64,000 nucleotides of DNA from PLOWO2-12-38-17 sp963709355 (lineage in GTDB: Bacteria; Planctomycetota; Brocadiia; Brocadiales; Brocadiaceae), in the NCBI GenBank assembly GCA_963709355.1, contig CAVPVY010000005.1:2604001-2668000 (forward strand). Reading direction: 5' to 3'. Of this stretch, positions 1 through 8,629 are shown one piece after another. Numbering within the stretch: position 1 is the first letter of the stretch; each line of letters begins with the position of its first letter. Under the pieces are notes generated by a model. That model had not been told where the DNA came from. It saw only the letters and a program-made list of their open reading frames with translations, and made no database searches. The position numbers and the translations under genes were made by a program.

Positions 1-494
1 CAGATAAGAAGTCAAGTACAAAAAAAACAGACAAAGCTCCAGGATATTCCAAATTTTTTGATGAAAAAGAACATTGGTGTGAAGCTTTAGTTATAACTTG
101 TACAGACTTTCGATTCACTACTGCTACACAAGAACTTATAAATGTCCGCTTGGGCCTTCAAGGTAAATATGACTACATCTCTATACCCGGTTCCATACGC
201 AATCTTTTGGATTCAAAAACCAGAGACCTTGTTTTGAATAAGTTTGGCGTATCTGTGCGACTTCATCATGTAAACCGCATCATTATTATAGGGCATCAGG
301 ATTGTAGCATCGGATATGGAGGTTCAAATAGCTTTTTTACGCCGGCAGATGAGTATAATACTGTATACGCTGATTTGAAAAAGGCAAGAAGACTAATGCG
401 AATAAAATTCCCACACTTAAAGGTTTACTTATTTTATTCAACGGTTTATTATAAAGAAAATCAACGCATCTATAATTTCAAACAAATCTTGTAA
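1..494 (+). CDS. Beta-carbonic-anhydrase-like protein, 5' end outside window
   Basis: The reading frame is open from the left edge of the window to a TAA at 492-494, so the true start lies upstream. It shows the two signature elements of beta-class carbonic anhydrases: a Cys-x-Asp-x-Arg motif (TCTDFRF, about base 108) and a His-x-x-Cys motif (GHQDCSIGYGG, about base 291), which supply the Cys/His/Cys zinc ligands in that family. It is clearly paralogous to the next gene, sharing the YDYISIPGSI/YDHISIPGSI block between the motifs. Its C-terminus is short and diverges from the paralogue. The family assignment rests on motif spacing; carbonic anhydrase activity is inferred. A lysine-rich stretch at the window edge is probably a linker after an export signal, as in the paralogue. 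Confidence 0.6.
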   Translation, partial: DKKSSTKKTDKAPGYSKFFDEKEHWCEALVITCTDFRFTTATQELINVRLGLQGKYDYISIPGSIRNLLDSKTRDLVLNKFGVSVRLHHVNRIIIIGHQDCSIGYGGSNSFFTPADEYNTVYADLKKARRLMRIKFPHLKVYLFYSTVYYKENQRIYNFKQIL

Positions 495-531
495 TATAAA
501 CCCCTTTAATGGCTAATTAGATAAGGCAAAA

Positions 532-1107
532 ATGTACACGACCAAGAAAAAATATATATTCTTCGTATTTGCTGCGCCGCTTTTATCATTAATTATCACT
601 ATTTGGGGTTGTTGTTGCAATAAAACTTCCCCTGATATTTTATATGACCAGCAAATAGTCGCACCTCTTAATTCGCAAACATCCTGGTCAGATTGCGACA
701 CTCTTTTTATTACATGCATTGATTACCGTTTCGCCGCCGCTAATCAGGAATTTATAAATGACACACTCAAATTAAGGGACAACTACGACCACATTTCAAT
801 TCCTGGAAGCATCTATAACTTGGTAAACCCCGAAACACAGGGAGTACTTTTTAGCAAATTTGAGCTTTCCGTAAGGCTTCATCTCATAAAACAAGTTATT
901 ATTATTAGCCACATTGATTGTGGCGGTTATGGAGGGTCTGCCTCTTTTGGCTCAGAAATAGCTGAGCGCGAAACTTTAATAACAGACATAACGAATGCAC
1001 GAGAGTTCTTGATAGAAAAATATCCTACCTTGGAAGTAAAGTTGTACCTGGAATCACTGATTAACGAAGGCAATAGCGTAAAGGTAATTTTTGAAGAAAT
1101 CCACTGA
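532..1107 (+). CDS. Beta-carbonic-anhydrase-like lipoprotein
   Basis: A 191-residue protein with a basic N-terminus, a hydrophobic stretch at residues 8-26 and a lipobox-like IWGC, with Cys27 the likely lipidated residue. It is therefore predicted to be a lipoprotein outside the cytoplasm. The putative zinc site is C62-x-D64-x-R66 (TCIDYRF) and H127-x-x-C130 (SHIDCGGYGG), the beta-carbonic-anhydrase pattern, in a protein shorter than typical family members. It follows its paralogue by 37 bases, so the pair is a tandem duplication. It ends one base before the convergent gene at 1109. Reversible CO2 hydration is the likely role if active; a non-catalytic zinc-binding descendant is possible. Confidence 0.6.
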   Translation: MYTTKKKYIFFVFAAPLLSLIITIWGCCCNKTSPDILYDQQIVAPLNSQTSWSDCDTLFITCIDYRFAAANQEFINDTLKLRDNYDHISIPGSIYNLVNPETQGVLFSKFELSVRLHLIKQVIIISHIDCGGYGGSASFGSEIAERETLITDITNAREFLIEKYPTLEVKLYLESLINEGNSVKVIFEEIH

Positions 1108-1108
1108 T

Positions 1109-1942
1109 TTATTTGGTTAATTTCTCAGGCGTCTTTGCACACCGGAATCCAATTTGCGGACTCGTCGCGTACCATGGTACCCTGTAGCGTGCTGCACACC
1201 TGGTAAAATGTCCGAAATATAGAAAACCGCCTCCTCGGATTACCCTCTGTGTACCCGTTTCGGGACCTATGGGATTATTCACCGGTGACACAAGATAATA
1301 ATTCTGGTCGTAATAGTCAGCACACCATTCCCAGACATTACCACCCATATCATAGCAACCATAAGGACTTTTACCATTTTCATACGAACCTACAGGCTTC
1401 GTTTCTCTGAGACCAGTTTCGCCAGATTCCCAAACATTACAATTGCTTTTATCAAATTTATTTCCCCATGGCCACAGGCGCCTGTCCATTCCACGCGCTG
1501 CCTTTTCCCACTCTGCTTCTGTTGGCAACCTTTTCCCAGCCCATTTCGCATACGAAACGGCATCCTCCCAGGTAACGCCTACAACAGGCTGGTTGGGACG
1601 ATTAAACCTGGCATCATTCCAGCACGTGGGCATGCGGCGACCTGTCGCTTCTACAAATTTTCGGTATTGCTCATTTGTTAATTCGTATTTATCAATATAA
1701 TATGCATCAAGATACACCTTATGTTCAGGGCCGTCATAAATATTGTAGGCAAGCATAAACGACCAATTATATCGGGTGTCTTCACCCATAAAAAATTCAC
1801 CAGCAGGTATCAGCACCATGTCAGGATAATTCCCGTCGGTTGCCAAATGTCCTTCGTTATCGCCAGCCGGTACTGATTTAACATAACAAATGCATACAAG
1901 GCATAATAAAAATATAATTATAAAACTTCTGTATTTAAACAA
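1109..1942 (-). CDS. Formylglycine-generating-enzyme (SUMF1) family exported protein
   Basis: A 277-residue protein with an N-terminal hydrophobic signal (residues 5-20) and a full FGE-sulfatase/C-type-lectin-like domain. Diagnostic blocks are MVLIPAGEFFMG, the YYIDKYELTNEQYRKFV segment, RLPTEAEWEKAARG, PWGN, DMGGNVWEWCADYY and the closing GFRCAK. The domain is used by sulfatase-activating enzymes and by many non-catalytic bacterial proteins; no sulfatase lies in this window, so a structural or enzyme-associated role is as likely as formylglycine formation. The start is a TTG whose Shine-Dalgarno (GAGGAGA) lies inside the end of the upstream coiled-coil gene, two bases away, indicating co-translation with it. 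Confidence 0.8.
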   Translation of the reverse strand: MFKYRSFIIIFLLCLVCICYVKSVPAGDNEGHLATDGNYPDMVLIPAGEFFMGEDTRYNWSFMLAYNIYDGPEHKVYLDAYYIDKYELTNEQYRKFVEATGRRMPTCWNDARFNRPNQPVVGVTWEDAVSYAKWAGKRLPTEAEWEKAARGMDRRLWPWGNKFDKSNCNVWESGETGLRETKPVGSYENGKSPYGCYDMGGNVWEWCADYYDQNYYLVSPVNNPIGPETGTQRVIRGGGFLYFGHFTRCAARYRVPWYATSPQIGFRCAKTPEKLTK

Positions 1943-1944
1943 CC

Positions 1945-3036
1945 TTAATATCTCCTCTTTGGTTCAATTTCATATCTAGCAATATCCAGTGGTGAATACC
2001 CAGATATGATTTCATTAAAACTACGAACCTCACCATTTTTAAAGGTCTTTACCGAAAAATCCTGGTTAAACAAAAACAGACCATTAGCATTGTAAATCTT
2101 TATAACAAATGCAGCAATACTCCGATCTTTATCCGATAAATTCTTTATCTCACCTTTAATTTGTGAGGAAGACCCGAATAAAAACAAATTTACATTTCGA
2201 ATATAGAAACCATCTCCTATCTCTTTAAACCCTTCCTCCTCGGGTGTAGAAACACGCTCTTTTAACGCCTCTGCAGTTACAGTTGCCGTACCTGTTTCGA
2301 CCTTCGCTGTTTCGGTCCCAACTGAGACTTGTGGCTGCTGAACAACTGTAGGAGATTCTATCGTTGCAGTGCCAGGAACTGCAGCGACACCTTTTTCCAA
2401 CATCTTCATCCTGGACTCTAGATCCGAAATCGTCTTCAAACGTTCATCAAGGGTTTTCATTGCAATATCTGATGACGCGATACGGGTTTTGACACTATTT
2501 TCAATAGCGGCAAACCTTTTTTCCTGCTCGCTCAATTTATCGTTAACGGTTTTAGATACATCCTCTATGGCCTTTTTAATTGGTTCTAATGGCCTCTGCG
2601 CCTCTTGATATCTTTTCTCCAATACACTAGTTTTCACTTCCTGATCCTCAACCCGTTTGGTTAAATCTGACACTAATTTTTTAAGCACATCAAACGTCTT
2701 ATTGAATGAATCGAGCATATTTTTAACTTCAACAATAGATGCCACATTTTCAATCGATTCAACTCGCGACATAATCGTATTTAACTTCTCTTCTATTCCC
2801 TTCACAGATTTATCAAGCTCTTTTAAAGGCGTCAAACCCTCGCCAACGCTTTTTTGAAGCAAACCAAATTGAGAACTAACGTTATCCAGATTCTTCATCC
2901 AGCTCGAAAGCGCCTTTTGAAAATCATCCAGTTCTTTCAGCACCACAGTTCCTCCATCCTGTGCACTGACATCCTTAGCACCAAGAAGGAAAAACATCAT
3001 AAATAAACAACTTAACAATAAAAGTCTGTTTTTCAT
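1945..3036 (-). CDS. Exported coiled-coil protein
   Basis: A 363-residue protein starting MKNRLLLL with a signal peptide ending near ...DVSAQDGG. Start choice: the ATG at 3036 has GGAG eight bases upstream; an in-frame ATG 18 bases further upstream lacks this spacing. Residues ~30-220 are a long heptad-rich coiled coil (many EKxxxxIE/LEKRYQEA patterns), followed by a Pro/Val/Thr-rich linker and a C-terminal globular beta-rich part (~280-363) containing FLFGSSSQIKGEIKNLSDKDR, which resembles an immunoglobulin-like FxxG module. No enzymatic motif is seen. It is the first gene of a two-gene unit with the FGE-like gene, and the spacing suggests that both products act together outside the cytoplasm. 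Function unknown. Confidence 0.7.
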   Translation of the reverse strand: MKNRLLLLSCLFMMFFLLGAKDVSAQDGGTVVLKELDDFQKALSSWMKNLDNVSSQFGLLQKSVGEGLTPLKELDKSVKGIEEKLNTIMSRVESIENVASIVEVKNMLDSFNKTFDVLKKLVSDLTKRVEDQEVKTSVLEKRYQEAQRPLEPIKKAIEDVSKTVNDKLSEQEKRFAAIENSVKTRIASSDIAMKTLDERLKTISDLESRMKMLEKGVAAVPGTATIESPTVVQQPQVSVGTETAKVETGTATVTAEALKERVSTPEEEGFKEIGDGFYIRNVNLFLFGSSSQIKGEIKNLSDKDRSIAAFVIKIYNANGLFLFNQDFSVKTFKNGEVRSFNEIISGYSPLDIARYEIEPKRRY

Positions 3037-3234
3037 CAACAATACTCCATACAAAATAAGCTAGTTTTAAAAATTTGGAATAGTTTAACACAAAGTATAT
3101 TGCATCGCAAATAATTATCAAACAATTAACCTTATTTAACATAAAGCAAACCTACGATACTCATTTTAAAATAACACTATAACGGTTAGATATTCTATAA
3201 ACGAAGCATACAGAAATTTACTGCTAAGTTTAAT

Positions 3235-3263
3235 TTGATTTTAAAGCATAAAATTGATAACAT
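3235..3263 (+). promoter_or_regulatory. Possible sigma-70 promoter for serA
   Basis: TTGATT (3235-3240), a 17-base spacer and TAACAT (3258-3263), each matching four of six consensus bases, about 70 bases before the serA start. It sits in the 300-base divergent intergenic region, which otherwise holds only AT-rich sequence. Confidence 0.35.
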
Positions 3264-3334
3264 AATTTTCTTGGTTTTTTAACTTAAATTAATTCGTTTT
3301 TGTTTCAATTATTATTTTTCCAAGAGAGGTTGAA

Positions 3335-4915
3335 ATGCTTGTTTTAATTGCTGATGAACTTCCCGATATATGCATTGAAATATTAAAAAAAGCCGGTGTT
3401 GAGGTTTTGAAAAGGCCTAGTATAAAAGCAGAAGAACTAAAAAATATTATTAATACCTGCGATGGAATTATATTGCGCAGCGGCACAAAAATTACAGGTC
3501 CTTTGTTAGAAAAAGCCGCCAAACTAAAGGCAATCTGCCGTGCAGGTGTTGGCGTAGATAATGTTGACATCTCTTCCGCCACTAAAAAAGGCATCGTCGT
3601 AATGAACACACCAGAAGGCAATATCACTTCAACAGCCGAACATACTGTAGCATTATTATTCTCTCTTTCACGCTTTATACCACAAGCTTGCGCCTCATTA
3701 AAGTCTGGTAAATGGGAAAGAAAGAATTTCACAGGTATCCAAATCGCTGGAAAAACACTCGGGATTATCGGTCTAGGGCGTGTCGGAAGACAAGTCGCAA
3801 AACGTGCAATAGGTCTGGAAATGAAGATAATTGGATACGACCCATTTATTTCAACGGAGATTACACCTCTATATGGAATAAATTTAGTAAAAAATTTAAA
3901 CGACTTGCTTTCTGAGGCTGATTATTTAACAGTTCACGTCCCCTTCAATAATGAGACGAAAAATCTTATAGCACAAAAAGAATTTTCTATTATGAAAAAC
4001 GGTGTCCGTATCATTAATTGCGCCAGAGGCGGCATTATTTCTGAGGAAGCGCTTTACAATGCTATAAAGAGTGGCCGAGTTGCTGGCGCTGCGCTCGATG
4101 TATTTGACATGGAACCGCCAGCGGATAATAAATTGCTCGAACTAGATAATATTATTGCAACGCCCCATTTAGGTGCATCAACCGAAGAAGCTCAATATGC
4201 CGTTGCTATCGAAGCGGCAGAACAAATGGCAGACGCACTAACGGGAAAAGGATTTAGAAATGCGGTCAATCTTCCACCGTATAATCCTGAAGAATACGTA
4301 AGTCTGAAACCATATATGACTCTTGCAGAGAAAATGGGGTCTTTACTCATACAGCTTGCTGGTGTGGGCATTCAAGCAGTAAATGTCACTTATACAGGCG
4401 AAATCTGCAAAAAAAATGTTAGGCTTATTACTGACAGTCTAATTGTTGGCCTACTCAAGCCCTCCCTTGAAGACGGCGTAAATATGGTCAGCGCACCTCT
4501 CTTATTAACAGAGCGCGGTATTAAAGTTAATGTAACGACATGCAGTGAAATTAGCGATTATACAAGCTTGGTTACAGCAAAAATTAATACCTCAAAAGGT
4601 GAAACACTAATTTCGGGTACAGTCTTCGGAAAAAACGAGCCAAGAATTGTAAATATTAAAGGATTTGACGTTGAGGCTAATCTGAATGAACACATACTCA
4701 TCCTCTTTGGGAAAGATAAGCCTGGTTTAATTGGAAATATCGGCTGCTTACTCGGCAGCAAAAAAATAAATATCGCTCAGATGACGTTTGGCAGAAAAGA
4801 AAGCGGGGGGAATTCCATTATAATTGTAAATGTTGACGCGGCCATACCACAATCATGCTTGCAGGAGATTCAAAAACAGGAACATATTGAAGCAGCTTAT
4901 TTAATACACCTCTAA
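3335..4915 (+). CDS. serA: D-3-phosphoglycerate dehydrogenase
   Basis: A 526-residue enzyme for the first step of serine synthesis (3-phosphoglycerate to 3-phosphohydroxypyruvate, NAD-dependent). Visible features: N-terminal substrate-domain block LRSGTKITGPLLEKA, GVGVDNVDI, the NAD-binding GLGRVGRQVAKRA (~residue 147), the catalytic-region CARGGIISEEAL and the His-containing TPHLGASTEEAQ. The long C-terminal half contains the intervening (ASB) domain and a terminal ACT domain (ILFGKDKPGLIGNIG), the 'long' SerA type of about 525 residues, which usually senses serine. The start ATG is preceded by AGAGAGG. It stands alone between a divergent gene and a decayed gene. Confidence 0.95.
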   Translation: MLVLIADELPDICIEILKKAGVEVLKRPSIKAEELKNIINTCDGIILRSGTKITGPLLEKAAKLKAICRAGVGVDNVDISSATKKGIVVMNTPEGNITSTAEHTVALLFSLSRFIPQACASLKSGKWERKNFTGIQIAGKTLGIIGLGRVGRQVAKRAIGLEMKIIGYDPFISTEITPLYGINLVKNLNDLLSEADYLTVHVPFNNETKNLIAQKEFSIMKNGVRIINCARGGIISEEALYNAIKSGRVAGAALDVFDMEPPADNKLLELDNIIATPHLGASTEEAQYAVAIEAAEQMADALTGKGFRNAVNLPPYNPEEYVSLKPYMTLAEKMGSLLIQLAGVGIQAVNVTYTGEICKKNVRLITDSLIVGLLKPSLEDGVNMVSAPLLLTERGIKVNVTTCSEISDYTSLVTAKINTSKGETLISGTVFGKNEPRIVNIKGFDVEANLNEHILILFGKDKPGLIGNIGCLLGSKKINIAQMTFGRKESGGNSIIIVNVDAAIPQSCLQEIQKQEHIEAAYLIHL

Positions 4916-5145
4916 TAATACCTGATAATTTCTTGTAGTTATTAATAAATTATTTCGGATAATTATAAATTACCACAATTTCGATTAAAACCTCTTATCA
5001 AGAAAGCATAATCACTTTGTTAATACTTTAAAAATTAAAATTAAAGATTTATAAAGTTTGACGTGGTTATTAAAAATAGTATATGGCTTACCTCATTGAA
5101 ATTTATCTGATACAATTTAACAATATATAATTCCCGTCTGATTGG

Positions 5146-5910
5146 TTAGTTACTTTGATTCTTCAGCCGTTCGTATTCAGTGAATTCTTTTTCTGCCTCA
5201 GCAAGCATAACCTTTTTCTTATATGCAAGACCTAAATCGTAGTGTATATTTGCCATATTAGGTTCCATGGCGGCAACCTTCTGGAATTCTCTTATCGCCT
5301 CGTCGTACACACCCTTTTTGCCATACGCAACCCCCTTTTTCGTTAATCTTCTTTATATCAATCGCACTCGTATTATCACCTCTTTGCATACCTGAGGGGC
5401 TTCTCCACAGTTGCAACGGGAGGCTGAGTCTGCACTGTGGACATATCTCCTGTCCCAACGCTTGATACCTTATTGCTTGCAGTTTTTGATGTAGATTCAC
5501 CCTTTTGAGATGATTTTGCAGTTGTCTTTTTCGCCGGGGGTCTTTGCCTTCTTGGAAGCAGTCGCTACCTTGTCCTTGCCTGACGTCTTTTTATATGCAA
5601 CCTCTAATGATGAAGTCCTCTTCTTCAGTTTTGCGTGTTCTTTTTCCAATGCTGATTGCTTAGCTTTCATTTGCAAATAAGCCTTGTTCAATTTATCCTT
5701 CTCTGTTGTCAACATATTAATCCGTCCTTCCAGATTTTGATTCGTCGCCTCAAGGTTGTCTGCCTTTTTTTCTAGTCCGCTGAAACTTCGGACAAGGTTT
5801 GAGTGAAAGCGGCTGAAATCACTATCTTGAAATCTCTTTTATTGCTTCTCGCACTTATACTGATTTTCCACACAAACAGCTGTCTTTGTGATTGTATTTA
5901 GTATAAACAT
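5146..5910 (-). pseudogene. Decayed exported coiled-coil / TPR protein
   Basis: Read on the minus strand this is one gene broken by several lesions. It begins with a hydrophobic signal-like segment (start ATG 5910 or TTG 5928), meets an in-frame TAA after about 23 codons, then continues as coiled coil (LEKKADNLEATNQNLEGRIN; QMKAKQSALEKEHAKLKKR), a Ser/Thr/Lys-rich linker, and a C-terminal tetratricopeptide repeat (VYDEAIREFQKVAAMEPNMA and DLGLAYKKKVMLAEAEKEF) ending at TAA 5146. Rebuilding the protein needs frame changes near 5850, 5780, 5540 (CCCCC run), 5395 and 5332 (GGGGG run as read on the minus strand). Several lesions sit in homopolymers. It resembles other exported coiled-coil proteins here. 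Confidence 0.65.
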
Positions 5911-6018
5911 TAACAGGGGAATAAGCAAAAAAGTTATATTTCTTGTTTAAAATGCATATTCGTAAACCTGCAAAATATAATTGATGAAATCCGGGTATGA
6001 AACACAAATATAAACTTA

Positions 6019-6747
6019 TTATGTAACACTGTCCATCAGTCGGAGCGCATTTACACCCGGTAGGCCTGCCATGTATACCTTTGTTACGGCATCATTAATA
6101 TTATATTTCACACGTTTTATACTGACGATCTTTTTATCGGTATCATAAATTGCGCATGACGCCCGCATATCCCAATCTCTGGGCTGACCCACACTACCCA
6201 CATTAATAAGAATTTTATCAACTTTGTTTAAGTCAAACACATTTCCTCTATCAACGTGGATGGCACCTTTTTCTATATACAGCGCCAAAGGCACGTGCGT
6301 ATGTCCATAAAAACAAACAGTTGTTTTTAACAAATCGAGACTGAGCTGTGCGTCAACAAGTGTTACTATATAATCAAAGAATTCAGGGTGACTCAAAGAT
6401 GCATGCACAATAGTAATATCATCAATTACCTGAACAAGAGGTAATTTTTTTAGAAAATTCATATAGCCATCAGAAAGTTGGTTAGCAGTCCATAAAATCG
6501 CTGTCCTTGCATCGGTATGAAAATATTCCAGGGGAAACTTTCCAACACTTGCATAATCATGGTTACCAGCGACACCTATGCAATTTAATTCCTGTACTAG
6601 TTCTATACACCTTGCTGGCTCTGCGGCATAACCTACAATATCTCCTACACACAATATCCTATCAACCTGTTCCTGGCGTAATTCACCAATAACGGCCGTT
6701 AAAGCATCGTAATTGCTATGTATATCTCCTATAATGCCATATATCAA
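6019..6747 (-). CDS. Metallophosphoesterase (YfcE/MJ0936-type)
   Basis: A 242-residue calcineurin-like phosphoesterase. All metal-binding motifs of the family are present in order: GDIHSNYDAL (residue 7), GDIVGYAAEP (~37), GNHDY (~62), IVHASL and the C-terminal GHTHVPLAL. The conserved NVGSVGQPRD block follows. Members hydrolyse phosphodiesters or phosphomonoesters with Mn/Ni; the substrate cannot be read from sequence. The start is TTG 6747 with AAAGGA eight bases upstream. It lies 32 bases downstream of the ABC-2 permease gene and may be co-transcribed with it. Confidence 0.85.
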   Translation of the reverse strand: MIYGIIGDIHSNYDALTAVIGELRQEQVDRILCVGDIVGYAAEPARCIELVQELNCIGVAGNHDYASVGKFPLEYFHTDARTAILWTANQLSDGYMNFLKKLPLVQVIDDITIVHASLSHPEFFDYIVTLVDAQLSLDLLKTTVCFYGHTHVPLALYIEKGAIHVDRGNVFDLNKVDKILINVGSVGQPRDWDMRASCAIYDTDKKIVSIKRVKYNINDAVTKVYMAGLPGVNALRLMDSVT

Positions 6748-6779
6748 TCATAAATCCTTTCAGCGCAAATAGTTAAGAA

Positions 6780-7583
6780 CTACACATATTCTTTGCTTTC
6801 AAAAAAATAGCATGAAAAAGATAATACGAACATCAAGTATGAAATTACGTATACTAACATGAATATCAGATAAGTAAAACTAAATACGTCTAAGCTATTA
6901 TATGCATTAACGAAGCTTAGCCCTTCAAGGTTTGGAAAAAATACATAAAAAAGCGCTTCAAGCCACAATATGCCGCCTTCGCTATTTAAAAAGTTTGTTT
7001 TGAAGAAACCAATACCATTTCCAGCAATATAAATAAACATACAACAGCTAATATTTGATATTACAGGTAAATAGACTGACAAGGCAATTGATATCCCTGT
7101 CATAATAGCAACCTGTAAAAACGAAAATATGAGTTGCAGAATTGTTAGACAGCCTGTACCTTCGAATGCATCAAGAAAACCAATATTATATTCTTTGCAT
7201 TCTTTTATAAGTAAAGAAACAATTAAACATACACCCATCATTAAAAATGCAATCGAAACGGCACATAATACACCAAAGAACTTACCCAGAAGAATTGATT
7301 TTCTGGTAACTGGCTTGGAAAGCAAAGTCAAAATAATACCTTTTTCTATCTCTTTTGAAATCGTGCTGGCGGCTGATAAGGATGCGAGAAATAGACAGCA
7401 CAATGTAATTGACGATACCCCCATTTCCCTTATCATGCGCGCCTCTTCACCAAAAGCGAACATAGTAAATGAGAAGGATAATAGTATCATTAGTAACCCG
7501 CCACCAGCAATAAAATAAAATATCGCCTGTCGTAAAATCTCTTTAACTGTATTAGATGCTATTGTTACTATGTGTTCATTCAT
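6780..7583 (-). CDS. ABC-2 type transporter permease
   Basis: A 267-residue integral membrane protein with six predicted membrane spans. The hallmark of ABC-2 permeases is visible between spans 2 and 3: EIEKGIILTLLSKPVTRKSI followed by LLGKFFG, the cytoplasmic coupling-helix region found in NosY/CcmB-like and gliding-type permeases. No ATPase gene is adjacent in the window, so the partner is encoded elsewhere. Divergent from parB with about 150 bases between; this intergenic region holds a parS-like site. Confidence 0.75.
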   Translation of the reverse strand: MNEHIVTIASNTVKEILRQAIFYFIAGGGLLMILLSFSFTMFAFGEEARMIREMGVSSITLCCLFLASLSAASTISKEIEKGIILTLLSKPVTRKSILLGKFFGVLCAVSIAFLMMGVCLIVSLLIKECKEYNIGFLDAFEGTGCLTILQLIFSFLQVAIMTGISIALSVYLPVISNISCCMFIYIAGNGIGFFKTNFLNSEGGILWLEALFYVFFPNLEGLSFVNAYNSLDVFSFTYLIFMLVYVISYLMFVLSFSCYFFESKEYV

Positions 7584-7632
7584 AAAAAAACTTGCAAATT
7601 TTGGAAAAATTCATACACTATACATAAAATTA

Positions 7633-7648
7633 TGCTTCACGTGTAACA
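7633..7648. promoter_or_regulatory. parS: Degenerate parS-like site upstream of parB
   Basis: TGCTTCACGTGTAACA matches the 16-base bacterial parS consensus (TGTTTCACGTGAAACA) at 14 of 16 positions, keeping the central TTCACGTG core. It lies 85 bases upstream of parB. It could be a weaker ParB-binding or autoregulatory site. Confidence 0.5.
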
Positions 7649-7732
7649 TCTTGTTTTTTTACCACGAAAGTTTATGTTATCATCCTTAAAGTATAAATTC
7701 AACTAAAAACAACAACCAAAGGAGATTTAATA

Positions 7733-8599
7733 ATGTCTAAAAAAAAGGATGAACTCAGTCGCAGCCTTCAATCTCTGCTTGGCGGGGTTATCGGGATTGA
7801 GACGGATACAGGGAAAGATGTTCTTATGAAATTAAACCCCAGCGACATCCAGCCAAACGCCCTTCAACCAAGGAAAGTTTTTAATGAGGACGACATGAAA
7901 GATCTTGTCGCTTCAGTAAAAAAACACGGTATTTTACAACCCGTAATTGTTAAACCAGTTGCCCACGGTTACATGTTAATCGCTGGCGAGAGGCGCTGGA
8001 GGGCTGCAAAGCAACTTAAGCTAAAAGAGATACCTGCCATCGTCCGCCATGCCGATGAACTCAGTGCATTAGAGATTGCGCTGATTGAAAACATACAGAG
8101 GTCCGACCTTAACCCAATTGAAAAAGCAAAAGGATTCCTGGAATTAATCAATAAATTTCATTTAACACAGGAACAGGTTGCTCAGGCAGTCGGTAAGGAA
8201 CGCAGTTCTGTGACTAATTATATTCGCCTTCTCGATTTACCCCAGGAAATACAGGATTATGTTTCACGTGAAACAATTTCTATGGGACATGCACGCGCCA
8301 TACTCTCAGCCCACGACAAAGAAACACAGCAAAGGCTCTGCAAACAGATTATAAAGAACGGCCTTTCAGTACGAGAAGTAGAGGCGATAGTATCCAATGA
8401 AAAAAGGGGCATCAAAGTAAATAAATTATCTCATAGAAAGATAAGTCCACAGATACTGGACCTGGAAGACCGCTTCAGGATGTTTTTTGGAACAAAGGTT
8501 GTTATTAGAGAAAACGGGGGGAGGGGAAGGATTGTTATCTCCTTCAACAGCAACGATGAGTTTGACCGTATAACCAAAACACTTGGTATCCATATGTGA
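7733..8599 (+). CDS. parB: Chromosome-partitioning protein ParB
   Basis: A 288-residue ParB/Spo0J CTPase. N-terminal basic segment (SKKKDELSRSLQSLLGG), the ParB/Srx nucleotide-binding domain with LQPRKVF, the CTP-binding AGERRWRAAK and ENIQRSDLNPIEKA, a helix-turn-helix (QEQVAQAVGKERSSVTNYIR), and the C-terminal dimerisation domain. It loads onto parS and spreads to organise chromosome origins. A strong Shine-Dalgarno (AAGGAG) precedes the ATG. No parA is next to it, which is unusual for a chromosomal par locus. A perfect parS lies inside the gene. It converges with pyrG 30 bases downstream. Confidence 0.95.
   Translation: MSKKKDELSRSLQSLLGGVIGIETDTGKDVLMKLNPSDIQPNALQPRKVFNEDDMKDLVASVKKHGILQPVIVKPVAHGYMLIAGERRWRAAKQLKLKEIPAIVRHADELSALEIALIENIQRSDLNPIEKAKGFLELINKFHLTQEQVAQAVGKERSSVTNYIRLLDLPQEIQDYVSRETISMGHARAILSAHDKETQQRLCKQIIKNGLSVREVEAIVSNEKRGIKVNKLSHRKISPQILDLEDRFRMFFGTKVVIRENGGRGRIVISFNSNDEFDRITKTLGIHM
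8260..8275. promoter_or_regulatory. parS: Perfect parS centromere site within parB
   Basis: TGTTTCACGTGAAACA is an exact 16/16 match to the consensus bacterial parS palindrome, located inside parB where it encodes part of VSRET. A parS inside the parB gene itself is known in Bacillus subtilis spo0J. Since parS sites cluster near oriC, this suggests that the window lies in the origin-proximal part of the chromosome. Confidence 0.93.
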
Positions 8600-8629
8600 A
8601 ATTTACTTATTTATAAAACGAGGTTTTCT

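Noticed and set aside
8600..8629. AAAACGAGGTTTT as a terminator between parB and pyrG
   Set aside because: The stem is only five A/T-rich bases with a three-base loop.
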